A stretch of DNA of 64,000 nucleotides from an uncultured Candidatus Melainabacteria bacterium (GCA_949841365.1 CATKZI010000006.1:62001-126000); one strand, 5' to 3'. Counted from the first letter of the stretch, positions 10,159-18,963 are shown. Program-made: numbers and translations. The notes: a model not told the origin generated them from the sequence alone.

Positions 10159-11300
10159 TGCACGTAATCCTTATATGGCTTAATTCCAACGTAAGCATTG
10201 TTATTAATCATAGTTGTCGGAGTTCCGTTGATACCTCTTTTATAGGCATCGTCAATTTCCGCTTTAATCTGTTTTGAAGTTTCGACACTGTTTGCATCTT
10301 CTTGCAGTTTTTCGATATCAAAATCTTTTTTCTCAATAAGTTTTAATATTTCGGCTTCTGTTTTTGGTTTATTTTGGAAAAGAATATCATTCATTTCCCA
10401 GAATTTTCCCTGTTTTTCAGCCGCAATTGCATATTTTGCGTCAATACAAGAACCTTGATGGAAGGGGGATTGCAAGTAAGCATTACAATCCGTATCAAGC
10501 GGAAGATTTTTATGAATAATCTTAATTCCTTTAACTTCTTTAGCCAGTTTATGCATCATAATATTGTGCGCATAACATATCGGGCACTGGTAATCCGAAT
10601 AAACATATACAATTTTTTTCGCATCTTTATCACCGAGAATATTGCCTTTTACGGCATATTTATTATGTTTGGCTTTTACAAATTCTTTAAATTGAAGTTG
10701 TTTTTTAACCTGCGGAGCAAATTTAAACGAAGTTGCAGTATAAGTCAAAAAGCCCATTGCAGCAACCATAACCGCAACAAATGCTATAAAATATTTTTTA
10801 ATCTTAATTGCATCCATAAAATCTGCAAAACTTTGTTTTATAGCACTGATAAAATGTCCTTCAGATGCAATCCAACCTATAGAAAGGTTCAAAATATATG
10901 TAAATGCGCAGAGAATACAGAGTTTTTTAATCTCAAATAAACTTACACATAATAAAATCATAGAAATCGTAAATGAAATTAATCCAAGCGCACCGATATA
11001 TGAAAACGGATTTTTAAACACTTCTAAAAATTTCAACAACTTGATGTTTTTGAGTTTATCAACAAACAACATCAACAGAATAAATGCATATAAGAACATT
11101 CCCCAGTATGCTAAAGGAATTCCCAAGAACTGCGATTCGGTTGTTTTTGCAATATTATCACAATCTATAAAATCGTTTACCGAACAGAAACTTGGCAGTG
11201 CATAAGGATTAAAGTTTGCATTGTAATAAATAACCGCAAGTTTAATTGTTGTAATAATTCCTATTAACGCCAAAACAGTTATTAAAATCTTTTTCTTCAT
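10143..11300 (-). CDS. VKOR-DsbA fusion (disulfide-forming membrane protein)
   Basis: A complete periplasmic disulfide-forming machine in one chain. The N-terminal half has about five membrane segments of a vitamin K epoxide reductase homologue, with loop cysteines (PSFCSVNDFIDCDN) and the quinone-linked pair C128-x-x-C131 (LCILC). From about residue 215 a thioredoxin/DsbA domain follows with YQCPIC (C239, C242) and a cis-Pro loop GINGTPTTMI. The fusion is typical of cyanobacteria and some anaerobes. SD AGGAG lies upstream of ATG at 11300. Likely substrates include secreted proteins with paired cysteines, such as the pilins in this window; that link is inference. Confidence 0.92.
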   Translation of the reverse strand: MKKKILITVLALIGIITTIKLAVIYYNANFNPYALPSFCSVNDFIDCDNIAKTTESQFLGIPLAYWGMFLYAFILLMLFVDKLKNIKLLKFLEVFKNPFSYIGALGLISFTISMILLCVSLFEIKKLCILCAFTYILNLSIGWIASEGHFISAIKQSFADFMDAIKIKKYFIAFVAVMVAAMGFLTYTATSFKFAPQVKKQLQFKEFVKAKHNKYAVKGNILGDKDAKKIVYVYSDYQCPICYAHNIMMHKLAKEVKGIKIIHKNLPLDTDCNAYLQSPFHQGSCIDAKYAIAAEKQGKFWEMNDILFQNKPKTEAEILKLIEKKDFDIEKLQEDANSVETSKQIKAEIDDAYKRGINGTPTTMINNNAYVGIKPYKDYVQWAKR

Positions 11301-11324
11301 CTCTTTCTTCTCCTATTTATATTA

Positions 11325-11353
11325 ATAATACAATTTTCAAGTCCATAAATCAA
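11325..11353 (-). promoter_or_regulatory. Promoter of the VKOR-DsbA/queH transcript
   Basis: Reading on the minus strand, TTGATT and TATTAT are separated by 17 bases, about 25 bases before the start codon and upstream of the SD. It is the best match to a sigma-70 site in this gap. Confidence 0.6.
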
Positions 11354-11406
11354 TAGCACAAAGATGAATAAATATATCCGTCAATAGTATAATAAAAATT
11401 ACAGTC

Positions 11407-11435
11407 TTGAATTATTTTCTAATTTAAGTTATAAT
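11407..11435 (+). promoter_or_regulatory. Promoter of the GspE-N-like gene
   Basis: TTGAAT and TATAAT with a 17-base spacer, 28 bases before the TTG start at 11464. Confidence 0.7.
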
Positions 11436-11463
11436 AAGAAATATATCTTGCGAGGAAAAAATT

Positions 11464-12210
11464 TTGCGAAACAATATCTTTACTCTATTTTTGAATAAAG
11501 TATTAAATGTACCGTTTTGGGTTAAACAAGTTATGTATCTCAAACTTTCGGACGAGATGCGTGAATATGCTTGCGAAGATTTTTTAAGAAACAGTGATCG
11601 TAACAATATTTTTTCAACATTTGTACCGACAATAACTTTCAAAGGCAAAACAGAACTCGCAGAAAGAAAATGCGGATTTGACAATAACACTTATAACTTT
11701 TTAAGATTTTGCGCAGAAAATTTAAGCATGCTTGAAATCTCCGTTAATACCTTCCTTTCTATGGAAGAAATTGCAAAATATTACCAGCTTTGTCTTGAAC
11801 AAAACTTTATAAAAAATCCTAATTCGCCCGAAATTCATGCAATGGCAGGATATATCTCAGGGAAATTCAGAATTGGCGAGTACTTTAAACAAAAAGGAAT
11901 TCTTGATATTGACCAATTAAGACAGGCAATATTAAAATACGAAAGTTCAAATGATAAGAAATTCGGGGAAATACTTGTAGAACTCGGTTACGTTACCGAA
12001 AATGACTTGAAGGCAATATTATTACTTAAAGAAGAATCTAAGAAAAGATTTATTCTTGATCATAGTGTTATGCCAAAATCAGAAACAACATTCTCTGATG
12101 ACGGACAAAAATATCAAGATGAGATTAAAACTTTAAAAGATGAAAATCTGAAACTTAAGCAAAAATTGCTTAAATTATTGGAGTTGGTAAAGAAAAATGC
12201 TCAATCCTGA
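11464..12210 (+). CDS. GspE/PilB N-terminal-domain-like protein
   Basis: 248 residues starting at TTG, preceded by GAGGAAA. The first 100 residues are not recognised and contain the motif ITFKGK. Residues about 135-200 (RIGEYFKQKGILDIDQL, then FGEILVELGYVTENDLKAILL) resemble the MshEN/GspE N-terminal domain found in type IV pilus and type II secretion ATPases, which binds cyclic-di-GMP in some members. No ATPase domain follows; the C-terminal 40 residues form a charged coiled coil. It could be a stand-alone regulator of the pilus or secretion machinery serving the pilins here (inference). It overlaps the asparaginase gene by 14 nt. Confidence 0.65.
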   Translation: MRNNIFTLFLNKVLNVPFWVKQVMYLKLSDEMREYACEDFLRNSDRNNIFSTFVPTITFKGKTELAERKCGFDNNTYNFLRFCAENLSMLEISVNTFLSMEEIAKYYQLCLEQNFIKNPNSPEIHAMAGYISGKFRIGEYFKQKGILDIDQLRQAILKYESSNDKKFGEILVELGYVTENDLKAILLLKEESKKRFILDHSVMPKSETTFSDDGQKYQDEIKTLKDENLKLKQKLLKLLELVKKNAQS

Positions 12211-13129
12211 AATTCTGGTTAAATATGAGAGAGACGGACTTATTGAACAGGAACACAGAGGATTTATTGTTCTTGCAGATAAAGAGCACGCATTTGATTT
12301 TACGGGCGACAGTAAGGGATATCCGTTTTATCTGCGCTCCTGTGCAAAACCTTTGCAGGCAAGTTTAATTGTCGACTACAATCTTGATTTGACGGAAGAT
12401 GAAATCGCCATTTGCTGTGCTTCACATGCAGGTGAAGATATTCATGTTAATCTTGCAAAACAAATTTTAAATAAGTTTGATTTGAATGAATGTATGCTTA
12501 AATGCGGACTGCACAAACCGCTTTCTAAAACAAAGCAAAAAGAAATGTTTCTCAAAGGCGAAGCTGAGAATGTCCTGCAAAACAACTGTTCGGGCAAACA
12601 CGTTATGATGCTTGCTCTGTGCAAAGTAAACGGCTGGGATTTAACAGATTACGACCAGCCCGAACACCCACTTCAAATCGCAATAAAAAATAAAATCTAT
12701 GAGCTTTGCAAAGTTCCCAAAGAATATCCGATAACCAAAGACGGCTGCGGAGTTCCGATAATGTCAATGCCTTTGGAAAACATGCTTTACGGATATTTGA
12801 ACGTATTTTGCAATCCGAAATACGAAAAAATCAAAAACGCATTTTTAAACCACCCCTACATCATAGGCGGAGAGGACAGAACAGATTCATTTATTATGCA
12901 AAACTCAAACGGACTGATTGCAAAAGTCGGTGCAGGCGGACTCTGCATTGTAGTAAACACACAAGAAAAACAGGCATTTGTCGTAAAAATTTCCGACTGC
13001 GATATGAAAGCACGCGAACTTGTAGTATGCCAAGTCCTGAAAAACCTCAAATGGGCAGATATTGAATTGGACAAGACAATAAAAACCCTTCACGGTGATG
13101 TTGTTGGTAAAATTTTCGTTACTCCTTAA
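12197..13129 (+). CDS. L-asparaginase II family protein
   Basis: 310 residues of the Asparaginase_II family, distinct from the classical AnsA/AnsB fold. It hydrolyses asparagine to aspartate and ammonia. Conserved segments are RSCAKPLQA, CASHAGED, NNCSGKH and DGCGVPIMSMPL. No signal peptide, so cytosolic. It starts inside the preceding gene (14-nt overlap) and converges with the AbrB-like gene, overlapping it by 11 nt. Catalytic details of this family are less settled than for type I enzymes. Confidence 0.88.
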   Translation: MLNPEILVKYERDGLIEQEHRGFIVLADKEHAFDFTGDSKGYPFYLRSCAKPLQASLIVDYNLDLTEDEIAICCASHAGEDIHVNLAKQILNKFDLNECMLKCGLHKPLSKTKQKEMFLKGEAENVLQNNCSGKHVMMLALCKVNGWDLTDYDQPEHPLQIAIKNKIYELCKVPKEYPITKDGCGVPIMSMPLENMLYGYLNVFCNPKYEKIKNAFLNHPYIIGGEDRTDSFIMQNSNGLIAKVGAGGLCIVVNTQEKQAFVVKISDCDMKARELVVCQVLKNLKWADIELDKTIKTLHGDVVGKIFVTP

Positions 13130-13271
13130 CTGCTTTTGTAATTTTCACAACATTATTTTCGACTTTTACCTCAAGCAAATCCTCCTCAGGATTAACATCA
13201 ATAAGCTCCAGTAAAGTCTTTGGCATAAACAAAGCCCATCCGCTTCCCGATCGGGATAATTTTTTCTTCAT
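13119..13271 (-). CDS. AbrB/MazE-like DNA-binding protein
   Basis: 50 residues from ATG at 13271, with GGAG 13 bases and AAGG four bases upstream. The sequence KKKLSRSGSGWALFMPKTLLELIDVNPEEDLLEVKVENN has the SpoVT-AbrB swapped-hairpin pattern (polar beta strand, W-x-L-x-x-P-K, then hydrophobic strands). Such proteins are antitoxins or transition regulators; no toxin gene is adjacent. An 11-bp inverted repeat lies just upstream and is a likely autoregulatory site. Confidence 0.75.
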   Translation of the reverse strand: MKKKLSRSGSGWALFMPKTLLELIDVNPEEDLLEVKVENNVVKITKAVKE

Positions 13272-13283
13272 CCTTATTTCTCC

Positions 13284-13318
13284 ATGATTTTGTAGATATA
13301 AACACTTTACAAAATCAT
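13284..13318. promoter_or_regulatory. Inverted repeat between the AbrB-like gene and a pilin gene
   Basis: A perfect 11-bp inverted repeat (ATGATTTTGTA at 13284-13294 with its complement at 13308-13318), 13 bases apart. It lies upstream of the minus-strand AbrB-like gene, overlaps its probable promoter, and is 50 bases from the divergent pilin gene. An operator for the AbrB-like protein is the simplest reading. Confidence 0.55.
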
Positions 13319-13367
13319 TCAATTAAGTTATACTTTAATATTATAAGTATTATATAAGGATAAAATC

Positions 13368-14045
13368 ATGAAAAAATCAGGGTTTACTCTAGCTGAAGTA
13401 TTGATAACACTTGGAATTATCGGTATTGTTGCGGCAATAACCCTACCAAATTTCATTGTTAAATATCAAAATCATGTAACAATTAGCCGTTTAAAAAAAT
13501 GTTATAACCAATTGTCGCAATCTGCCTTATATGCAATACAAGACACCATAAATTATTCAGATTTACTTGGTTATTCGGACGGAGCTCAACCGGGATTTTG
13601 GTATAAAATATTTTCAGACAAAATGCAAATAACAAAAACTTGCATTAATAAAGCCGGCTGTTGGAATAATTCGACAAAATGTTTAAATGACAAAGCACCG
13701 GCATATTATAGGGGCAATATAGGTATTGGAAATGATATAATAATCTTTAATACAACAGATAATTATACATACAATCTTGACGGGTATTCAATCGCAGATA
13801 CAAAAAATCTATTTGGCGTAAATTCTAAATATAATTCATTAATTATATTTGTAGATATCAATGGGAAAAATAAACCTAATATTATAGGAAAAGATATTTT
13901 TGTATTTGTCTTTAGCGATAAAGGTTTTGTACCAGCAGGACATGACCAAACCGATAATATTGTAAACAATAACTGCAGTAGTTCTGGAAACGGCTATTTT
14001 TGTCTTGAAAAAATAATAAGGAACAGTTGGGAAATTAAGTATTAA
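13368..14045 (+). CDS. Pilin-like protein (intact frame)
   Basis: 225 residues with prepilin start MKKSG before FTLAEVLITLGIIGIVAAITLPNFI: a short basic leader, Gly at -1, Phe at +1 and Glu at +5, so a class III-type prepilin cut and methylated by PilD. The C-terminal part has DINGKNKPNIIGKDIFVF, which resembles the calcium-loop region of pseudopilins, and a Cys pair (NNCSSSGNGYFC) before RNSWEIKY. Ribosome site AAGGAT precedes ATG at 13368. It stands alone between regulatory and housekeeping genes and converges with upp with an 11-nt overlap. Minor pilin or type II secretion pseudopilin cannot be distinguished. Confidence 0.85.
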   Translation: MKKSGFTLAEVLITLGIIGIVAAITLPNFIVKYQNHVTISRLKKCYNQLSQSALYAIQDTINYSDLLGYSDGAQPGFWYKIFSDKMQITKTCINKAGCWNNSTKCLNDKAPAYYRGNIGIGNDIIIFNTTDNYTYNLDGYSIADTKNLFGVNSKYNSLIIFVDINGKNKPNIIGKDIFVFVFSDKGFVPAGHDQTDNIVNNNCSSSGNGYFCLEKIIRNSWEIKY

Positions 14046-14679
14046 AAATTCTGTCTCCGGCATCACCCATGCCTGGAACAATATAACCTTTTTCGTTTAA
14101 ACCTTCATCAACCGATGCCGTGATAATTTCAACATCGGGGAAGTTTTTGTGAATATTTTCAATCCCCTGAGGTGCTGCGATTATACAAAGACATTTTATA
14201 TTTTCAAGCGGAATACCTTTATCGGCATATAATCTTATAGCCTCAAGGAGAGAATTTCCCGTTGCAAGCATCGGATCTGTAATATAAATATAAAATTTTT
14301 CGGGATTTGGCGCATCCATAGGAACTTTATTGTAATACCAAACAGGTTTTAAAGTTTCCTCATCTCTGTACATTCCGATATGACGAATGCAGGCTTGCGG
14401 AAGAATATCTATTGCTTCATCGGTAAAAATTAATCCTGCACGCAAAATCGGAGAGATAATCAAATTAATATCAGGATCAACAGTTTTTGCCTTGAAGGTT
14501 TTCAAAGGAGTTGTTACATCACGTTCTACAAGCGGAAGGTTTTTTGCAGCTTCATACAAAAGACATCTTGTAATCTTTCTTGTCGCAATTCTAACCCCTT
14601 GGCTGTCGGTGTTTTTATCGCGCATTGTACATAAATTCAATAACACTACAGGATTATTTATAACTCTTACATTGTTCAT
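14035..14679 (-). CDS. upp: Uracil phosphoribosyltransferase
   Basis: Salvages uracil to UMP using PRPP in the cytosol. 214 residues, family-typical. Motifs: PILRAGLIFTDEA, the PRPP loop TDPMLATGNS (GNS where many members have GGS) and the C-terminal uracil-binding GDAGDRIFNT. The start overlaps the stop of the MCE gene in an ATGA arrangement, so the genes are co-transcribed though functionally unrelated. Confidence 0.95.
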   Translation of the reverse strand: MNNVRVINNPVVLLNLCTMRDKNTDSQGVRIATRKITRCLLYEAAKNLPLVERDVTTPLKTFKAKTVDPDINLIISPILRAGLIFTDEAIDILPQACIRHIGMYRDEETLKPVWYYNKVPMDAPNPEKFYIYITDPMLATGNSLLEAIRLYADKGIPLENIKCLCIIAAPQGIENIHKNFPDVEIITASVDEGLNEKGYIVPGMGDAGDRIFNT

Positions 14680-15251
14680 TTTTCTCTCCTCTTTATCATA
14701 TTATCAAACATATTCATATTGCTTTGAATATCTTCTACACCTTTACTCATATCATTAATATCTGCTTCATTTGCAAAAAACGACATTCTGCCCATAATTG
14801 AATCAATTTTATCAAACATTTCGTTCAAAAGACTTAAAGAATCGTGCAATCTTTTTGGGGATTCAACTGCGATAATTTTTTTAGAAGCAATACTTTCTTT
14901 TGTAGGCGGATAAACTTCTAAAGACTTTGACCCGCCCATTCCGTTGAATTCAACCGTTGCAATTGAACCTTTAGGCAGTGTAACATCTTTAGCAGTAATA
15001 ACAATTTTTAAATAAACATCATTTGAAATAATTTTGATTTTATCCACATACCCGACCTGAACTCCCATAAATTTAACGGGTGAACCTGCAATAATTCCGT
15101 CAATATCAGGCATAAACAATTGATAAGTCACAAGTTCCTTAGCCTTGTTATGGCGATGAATTCTCACACCCGTAACAACCAAACACAAAATAAAAAACCA
15201 TATTATAAATTCTAAACGGATATATTTATGAATATCATTAAATTTTTCCAT
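14676..15251 (-). CDS. MCE/MlaD-family lipid-transport substrate-binding protein
   Basis: 191 residues from ATG at 15251. One N-terminal membrane anchor (IIWFFILCLVVTGV) is followed by a single MCE domain with GIIAGSPVKFMGVQVGYVDKI and VEFNGMGGSKSLEV. MlaD-type proteins form rings that carry phospholipids between membranes, normally with an MlaE permease and MlaF ATPase; neither is in this window, although an MlaA-like domain is encoded at 27428. No SD is seen; a TATAAT six bases before the ATG suggests a leaderless transcript. Confidence 0.85.
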   Translation of the reverse strand: MEKFNDIHKYIRLEFIIWFFILCLVVTGVRIHRHNKAKELVTYQLFMPDIDGIIAGSPVKFMGVQVGYVDKIKIISNDVYLKIVITAKDVTLPKGSIATVEFNGMGGSKSLEVYPPTKESIASKKIIAVESPKRLHDSLSLLNEMFDKIDSIMGRMSFFANEADINDMSKGVEDIQSNMNMFDNMIKRREK

Positions 15252-15257
15252 AAACCG

Positions 15258-15263
15258 ATTATA
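15258..15263 (-). promoter_or_regulatory. -10 element placed for a leaderless MCE transcript
   Basis: TATAAT on the minus strand six bases before the ATG; the -35 region is weak. No Shine-Dalgarno is present. Confidence 0.45.
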
Positions 15264-15278
15264 ACACATAATTACTAC

Positions 15279-15307
15279 TTGCGAAAAATTTTTTTGTATT
15301 ATATGAT
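15279..15307 (+). promoter_or_regulatory. rpoZ promoter
   Basis: TTGCGA and TATGAT with a 17-base spacer, 29 bases before the rpoZ start. Confidence 0.65.
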
Positions 15308-15336
15308 AAAAAGAAAAAGAATGAGGTAAAAATTTT

Positions 15337-15579
15337 ATGATGGATCAAATAATAAGAGTTGCTTGGGATTTAAACGAAAATACCGAAAACAGATACCAAC
15401 TTGTTTACGAAATCGCAGAACTCGCAAAAAAATTAGTAGATGAAAACCAAGCTAAAAAAGCTCACGATGATTTCAATTTTGAAGAAAATTTTGACACATC
15501 TTACAAAAAAGAAAATCCTGTCGAACACGCTATTATGGTTAAAGCTGCAGAAGCAGACGACGACCGTTTGGTAGGTTAG
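15337..15579 (+). CDS. rpoZ: Probable RNA polymerase omega subunit
   Basis: 80 residues. The pattern ENRYQLVYEIAELAKKL followed after a charged spacer by ENPVEHAIMVKAAE matches the omega core, especially cyanobacterial omega (NRYRLT...ANRAK, then KPVLRAI). Omega stabilises the beta-prime subunit. SD GAGG precedes ATG at 15337. The strong promoter, size and position fit. It is small and divergent, so another small acidic protein remains possible. Confidence 0.62.
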   Translation: MMDQIIRVAWDLNENTENRYQLVYEIAELAKKLVDENQAKKAHDDFNFEENFDTSYKKENPVEHAIMVKAAEADDDRLVG

Positions 15580-15580
15580 T

Positions 15581-15594
15581 GCTACGCACGTAGC
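15581..15594 (+). other. Small perfect inverted repeat after rpoZ
   Basis: GCTACG-CA-CGTAGC immediately after the rpoZ stop; possible 3' hairpin stabilising the transcript. Confidence 0.4.
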
Positions 15595-15620
15595 CACTTG
15601 GACTACGGACAGATTTTACC

Positions 15621-15647
15621 AAAAGTTAGAGGCAACTCTAACTTTTT
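15621..15647 (+). terminator. Intrinsic terminator between rpoZ and punA
   Basis: A perfect 11-bp stem (AAAAGTTAGAG with its complement) around a GCAA loop, ending in five T. It lies 17 bases before the punA ATG, so it may act as an attenuator rather than a full stop. Confidence 0.65.
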
Positions 15648-15663
15648 GATTAGGGAGTTTAAT

Positions 15664-16467
15664 ATGAAAAACACAATCGCATTTTTAAACGAAAAAACTG
15701 ACAATTTCAAACCTGAAATCGGGATTATTTTAGGTTCGGGACTTGGTGAACTTGCTGATGAATACTGCGATTATGCCGTACCGTATAACGAAATTCCCGG
15801 TTTTATCAAATCTACCGTAAAAGGGCACAAAGGCAGACTTGTTTTTGCAGAAATCAACGGCAAAAAAGCAGTTATGATGCAAGGCAGAAACCATTATTAC
15901 GAAGGTCATTCAATGCAGGAAATCACATATCCCGTAAAGGTTATGAAAGCATTGGGCGTAAAAACTCTTATATTGACTAACGCAGCAGGAGCAGTTAATG
16001 AAAGTTTCTCGCCTTCAGACTTGATGATTATCACAGACCACATAAATCATACAGGTTCAAATCCTCTTATCGGAGCTAATGACGAAACTATGGGCGAAAG
16101 ATTTCCCGATATGACGGAAGTTTACAGAAAATACCTCATTGAACTTGCAGAAAAATGCGCGCAAAAACTCGGCATAGATATCCAAAAAGGTGTATACTGG
16201 GCAAATTCAGGTCCGTCATACGAAACACCTGCCGAAATTAATATGATAAGAACACTTGGCGCAGATGCTGTCGGCATGTCAACAGTTCCCGAAGCAATCG
16301 TTGCAAACTGGTGCGGTTTAAATATCTTAGGAATTAGCTGTATAACAAATTCGGCAAGCTCTATAACAGGAGAAAAATTGTCACATGAAGAAGTTATTGA
16401 TGCTGCAAACAATGCTAAAACTAAATTCAAATCATTAATTTTAGAAATTGTTCGTAATATTTCTTAA
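15664..16467 (+). CDS. punA: Purine nucleoside phosphorylase
   Basis: Phosphorolyses purine nucleosides to free base and (deoxy)ribose 1-phosphate in salvage; cytosolic trimeric family. 267 residues from ATG at 15664, chosen because AGGGAG lies eight bases upstream and the family N-terminus begins there. Motifs: IILGSGLGELAD (phosphate loop), VKGHKGRLVFAEINGK, MQGRNHYYEGHSMQEITYPV, TNAAGAVN, and the base-binding GPSYETPAEI and GMSTVPEAIVA. It lies downstream of rpoZ behind a hairpin terminator. Confidence 0.95.
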   Translation: MKNTIAFLNEKTDNFKPEIGIILGSGLGELADEYCDYAVPYNEIPGFIKSTVKGHKGRLVFAEINGKKAVMMQGRNHYYEGHSMQEITYPVKVMKALGVKTLILTNAAGAVNESFSPSDLMIITDHINHTGSNPLIGANDETMGERFPDMTEVYRKYLIELAEKCAQKLGIDIQKGVYWANSGPSYETPAEINMIRTLGADAVGMSTVPEAIVANWCGLNILGISCITNSASSITGEKLSHEEVIDAANNAKTKFKSLILEIVRNIS

Positions 16468-16527
16468 CCATGGGGTTGTCAAAAATTTTTGTTTGATTAA
16501 AAATGAACGACGGGAAGGACTAAAAAG

Positions 16528-18963
16528 ATGTTAGTAGGAAAATTAACATACGATACTGTCAAACAACGACAAAAGGAGAAATTATCTCCAAATCATGTTC
16601 CTTCCGAGTTCATGTCTTTAAAAAATAATCTAAATATCGAGAGACCTTTAAAAAGTAATTCACAGAATTCAACTTTTAAAGGTCTTTCTTTTAAGGGAGA
16701 CAATAAGAAAAAAGACGATAAAATGAAACCCGTTCTTGCTACACTGGGTGTTCTTGCAGGAACAGGTCTTGCATTAAGACTCGCTCCCGCTTATAAAAAA
16801 GTCGGCGAATACAGCATTTCGGAATTTAACAAATTTATAAAAGAAAAATCCGGTATTGAACATTCAATCGTTGACGGTTTGTTAAATCACGTTAAGAAAT
16901 CAGATTTGACAAAGAAAATGGTTAAAATTGAAGGTGATAAAATCATCTTCAGTAAAAAAACAGTTCCGCAGTTAATCTGGGACGGACTTGTTTATCCGTT
17001 CAAAATTCTACCGGCAGACATTTTAAACGGCACAGTCGGTTTAATCGGGAAAATTAAACCTTTCAAAAAATGGGCTGATAAAACTTTAGAAACTCCTTTT
17101 TTCAAAAGTATCAGACAGCGTTCAAAAGTAGATGCTCAGGTTAACGCTTTGCGCGGACTTTTTGAAACTGCAAAAGATTTGAAAGGCAAACCTGCAGACA
17201 ATGTTGCATCAAAAATGTTCCAACAGTCCGTAAAAATGTTTGACCCGAAAACAGGAAACTACGATACAAAACATGAACGTTCATTAAACAGACTGGTTTC
17301 AGGTTTACCACCTGCAATTTTCCTTGCAAACGATGCATATAACCTATCACGTATGATGGACGATGATAAAAAAGCCGCAACACATGAACAAAAAACAAGA
17401 TTTAGACAAGAAGCTGCAAGAATTGGTTTCAACGCATATATAACCTTAATCACTCTTGGTGCACTTCAAAAATATATTAACAACTCGGCAATGGGTATTA
17501 TGTTAATGACAGGAGCTACAACTCTTACTACAGAAGCATTCTCAAGATTGATTAACGGCAAACACATTACAAGATTAACCCCTGAAGAAGCTCGTGCGGA
17601 AAACGCAAAAAACAATGCTCCCGAAGCAAAAATCGAACCTCAAAAGCCAACGTTTAAAGCATCAGAAAATAAAGAAGAAAAAGAAAAACATCAAAAACCG
17701 CTTCTTTCATTCGGAACAATAATGAAGGCATCAGCAGCAATTATCGCAGGCGGTTTTGCAGTAAAAGGACTCAGAAAAATCGACGTTATAGAAAAACAAT
17801 GGAAAGCATTCTCAGGCTTCTTTAAAAAACAATACAAAAATATGACAGAAACTGCACACTATACAGTTTCTAAAAAAGAACTCGATAAAATTACACAAGT
17901 ATTAGAACAAAATCATTTTACGGAACTTGCATCAAAATATAAAAAAGTGGCACAAACAGCAACAAACGGTGAAACTATCAGCTTAGGCGCAAAAGATAAA
18001 AAGATTAAACCGCTTGTAAACTTTATAATTGCTCCGTTCAAATTTGCCTGGAACACAGTAACACTTCCATACAACTTAGTAATGAAAGTTGTTAATGTAT
18101 TTGTTAAAAAGCCGAAAACATTGAGTTTTGCAATAAATGATAAAGGTACTTTAGAAACCATAATGAATAATTTTGCAAAAGAACGCAATATTTCGACAAC
18201 CGAACTTAAAAAATTTATCAAAGATGTTCAAGCCAAGAAAATCGCTAAAGATGCTAAATTAACAGATGCTCAACAAGGTTTGATGAACAGAATTTCAGAC
18301 GTATCATCACTGGCAAAAAGTATTGAAAACATAGGTAAAGAAGCATCTAAGAAAAATCTTTCACCCGAAAAATTTCAATCATACGTAAGAGATAATATCT
18401 TGAAAGCCTTCAACGTTGATACAATGTCAAACATTTCCAACAGCGAACTTTCAAACCTTGCAAAAACAGCAGCATCAATCGCAACAATCTGGTTCTTGAT
18501 GACAGATAACTACAATATGGTAATGTTAAAATCAAACGGTAATGATGTTGAAGGTGCAAAAACAAAATTCACCGAAAGATTTGTACAGGAAGGTTCAAGA
18601 TTATTCTATCAAACATTATTGATTGACCTGTTCAACAGCACATTCAGAAGCCAATACAACAAATCACTGTTCGGAATGAGCTGGATTACATTAACAAACA
18701 CAACAATGGGTGAATGGCTTACAAGAAAATCAGTAGGAGTACCGGTAGGAACACATTCACGCGATGAATTAATAAAACTTGAAGAACAGCAGGAAAATGC
18801 AAAAGGCTTCAAAAAATCTTACTACAACTTTATGAAACGCCTTACAGGCAAACGCTCAATCAAATCATACGAAATAAAAAACAACGAGTCGAAACCTGCA
18901 GAAACTGTACAAACAATCAATTTCACAAATAACAGCCCGTTGAATAAAATGATTAAAAATTAG
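16528..18963 (+). CDS. Unrecognised 811-residue protein with an internal duplication
   Basis: Not recognised. The protein consists of two related modules. Module 1 (about 47-345) and module 2 (about 374-735) each begin with a TFK motif (STFKGLSFKGD; KPTFKASENK), then a Lys-rich stretch, a small-residue hydrophobic segment (LATLGVLAGTGLA; MKASAAIIAGGFA), a YPFKILP/APFKFAW segment and a conserved end in which RFRQEAARIGF and RFVQEGSRLFY precede a hydrophobic region (LMTGATTLTTEAFSRL; ITLTNTTMGEWLTRK). No signal peptide; both modules have hydrophobic helices. It may sit at the membrane or in a large assembly. GGAAGG precedes the ATG. Confidence 0.6.
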   Translation: MLVGKLTYDTVKQRQKEKLSPNHVPSEFMSLKNNLNIERPLKSNSQNSTFKGLSFKGDNKKKDDKMKPVLATLGVLAGTGLALRLAPAYKKVGEYSISEFNKFIKEKSGIEHSIVDGLLNHVKKSDLTKKMVKIEGDKIIFSKKTVPQLIWDGLVYPFKILPADILNGTVGLIGKIKPFKKWADKTLETPFFKSIRQRSKVDAQVNALRGLFETAKDLKGKPADNVASKMFQQSVKMFDPKTGNYDTKHERSLNRLVSGLPPAIFLANDAYNLSRMMDDDKKAATHEQKTRFRQEAARIGFNAYITLITLGALQKYINNSAMGIMLMTGATTLTTEAFSRLINGKHITRLTPEEARAENAKNNAPEAKIEPQKPTFKASENKEEKEKHQKPLLSFGTIMKASAAIIAGGFAVKGLRKIDVIEKQWKAFSGFFKKQYKNMTETAHYTVSKKELDKITQVLEQNHFTELASKYKKVAQTATNGETISLGAKDKKIKPLVNFIIAPFKFAWNTVTLPYNLVMKVVNVFVKKPKTLSFAINDKGTLETIMNNFAKERNISTTELKKFIKDVQAKKIAKDAKLTDAQQGLMNRISDVSSLAKSIENIGKEASKKNLSPEKFQSYVRDNILKAFNVDTMSNISNSELSNLAKTAASIATIWFLMTDNYNMVMLKSNGNDVEGAKTKFTERFVQEGSRLFYQTLLIDLFNSTFRSQYNKSLFGMSWITLTNTTMGEWLTRKSVGVPVGTHSRDELIKLEEQQENAKGFKKSYYNFMKRLTGKRSIKSYEIKNNESKPAETVQTINFTNNSPLNKMIKN

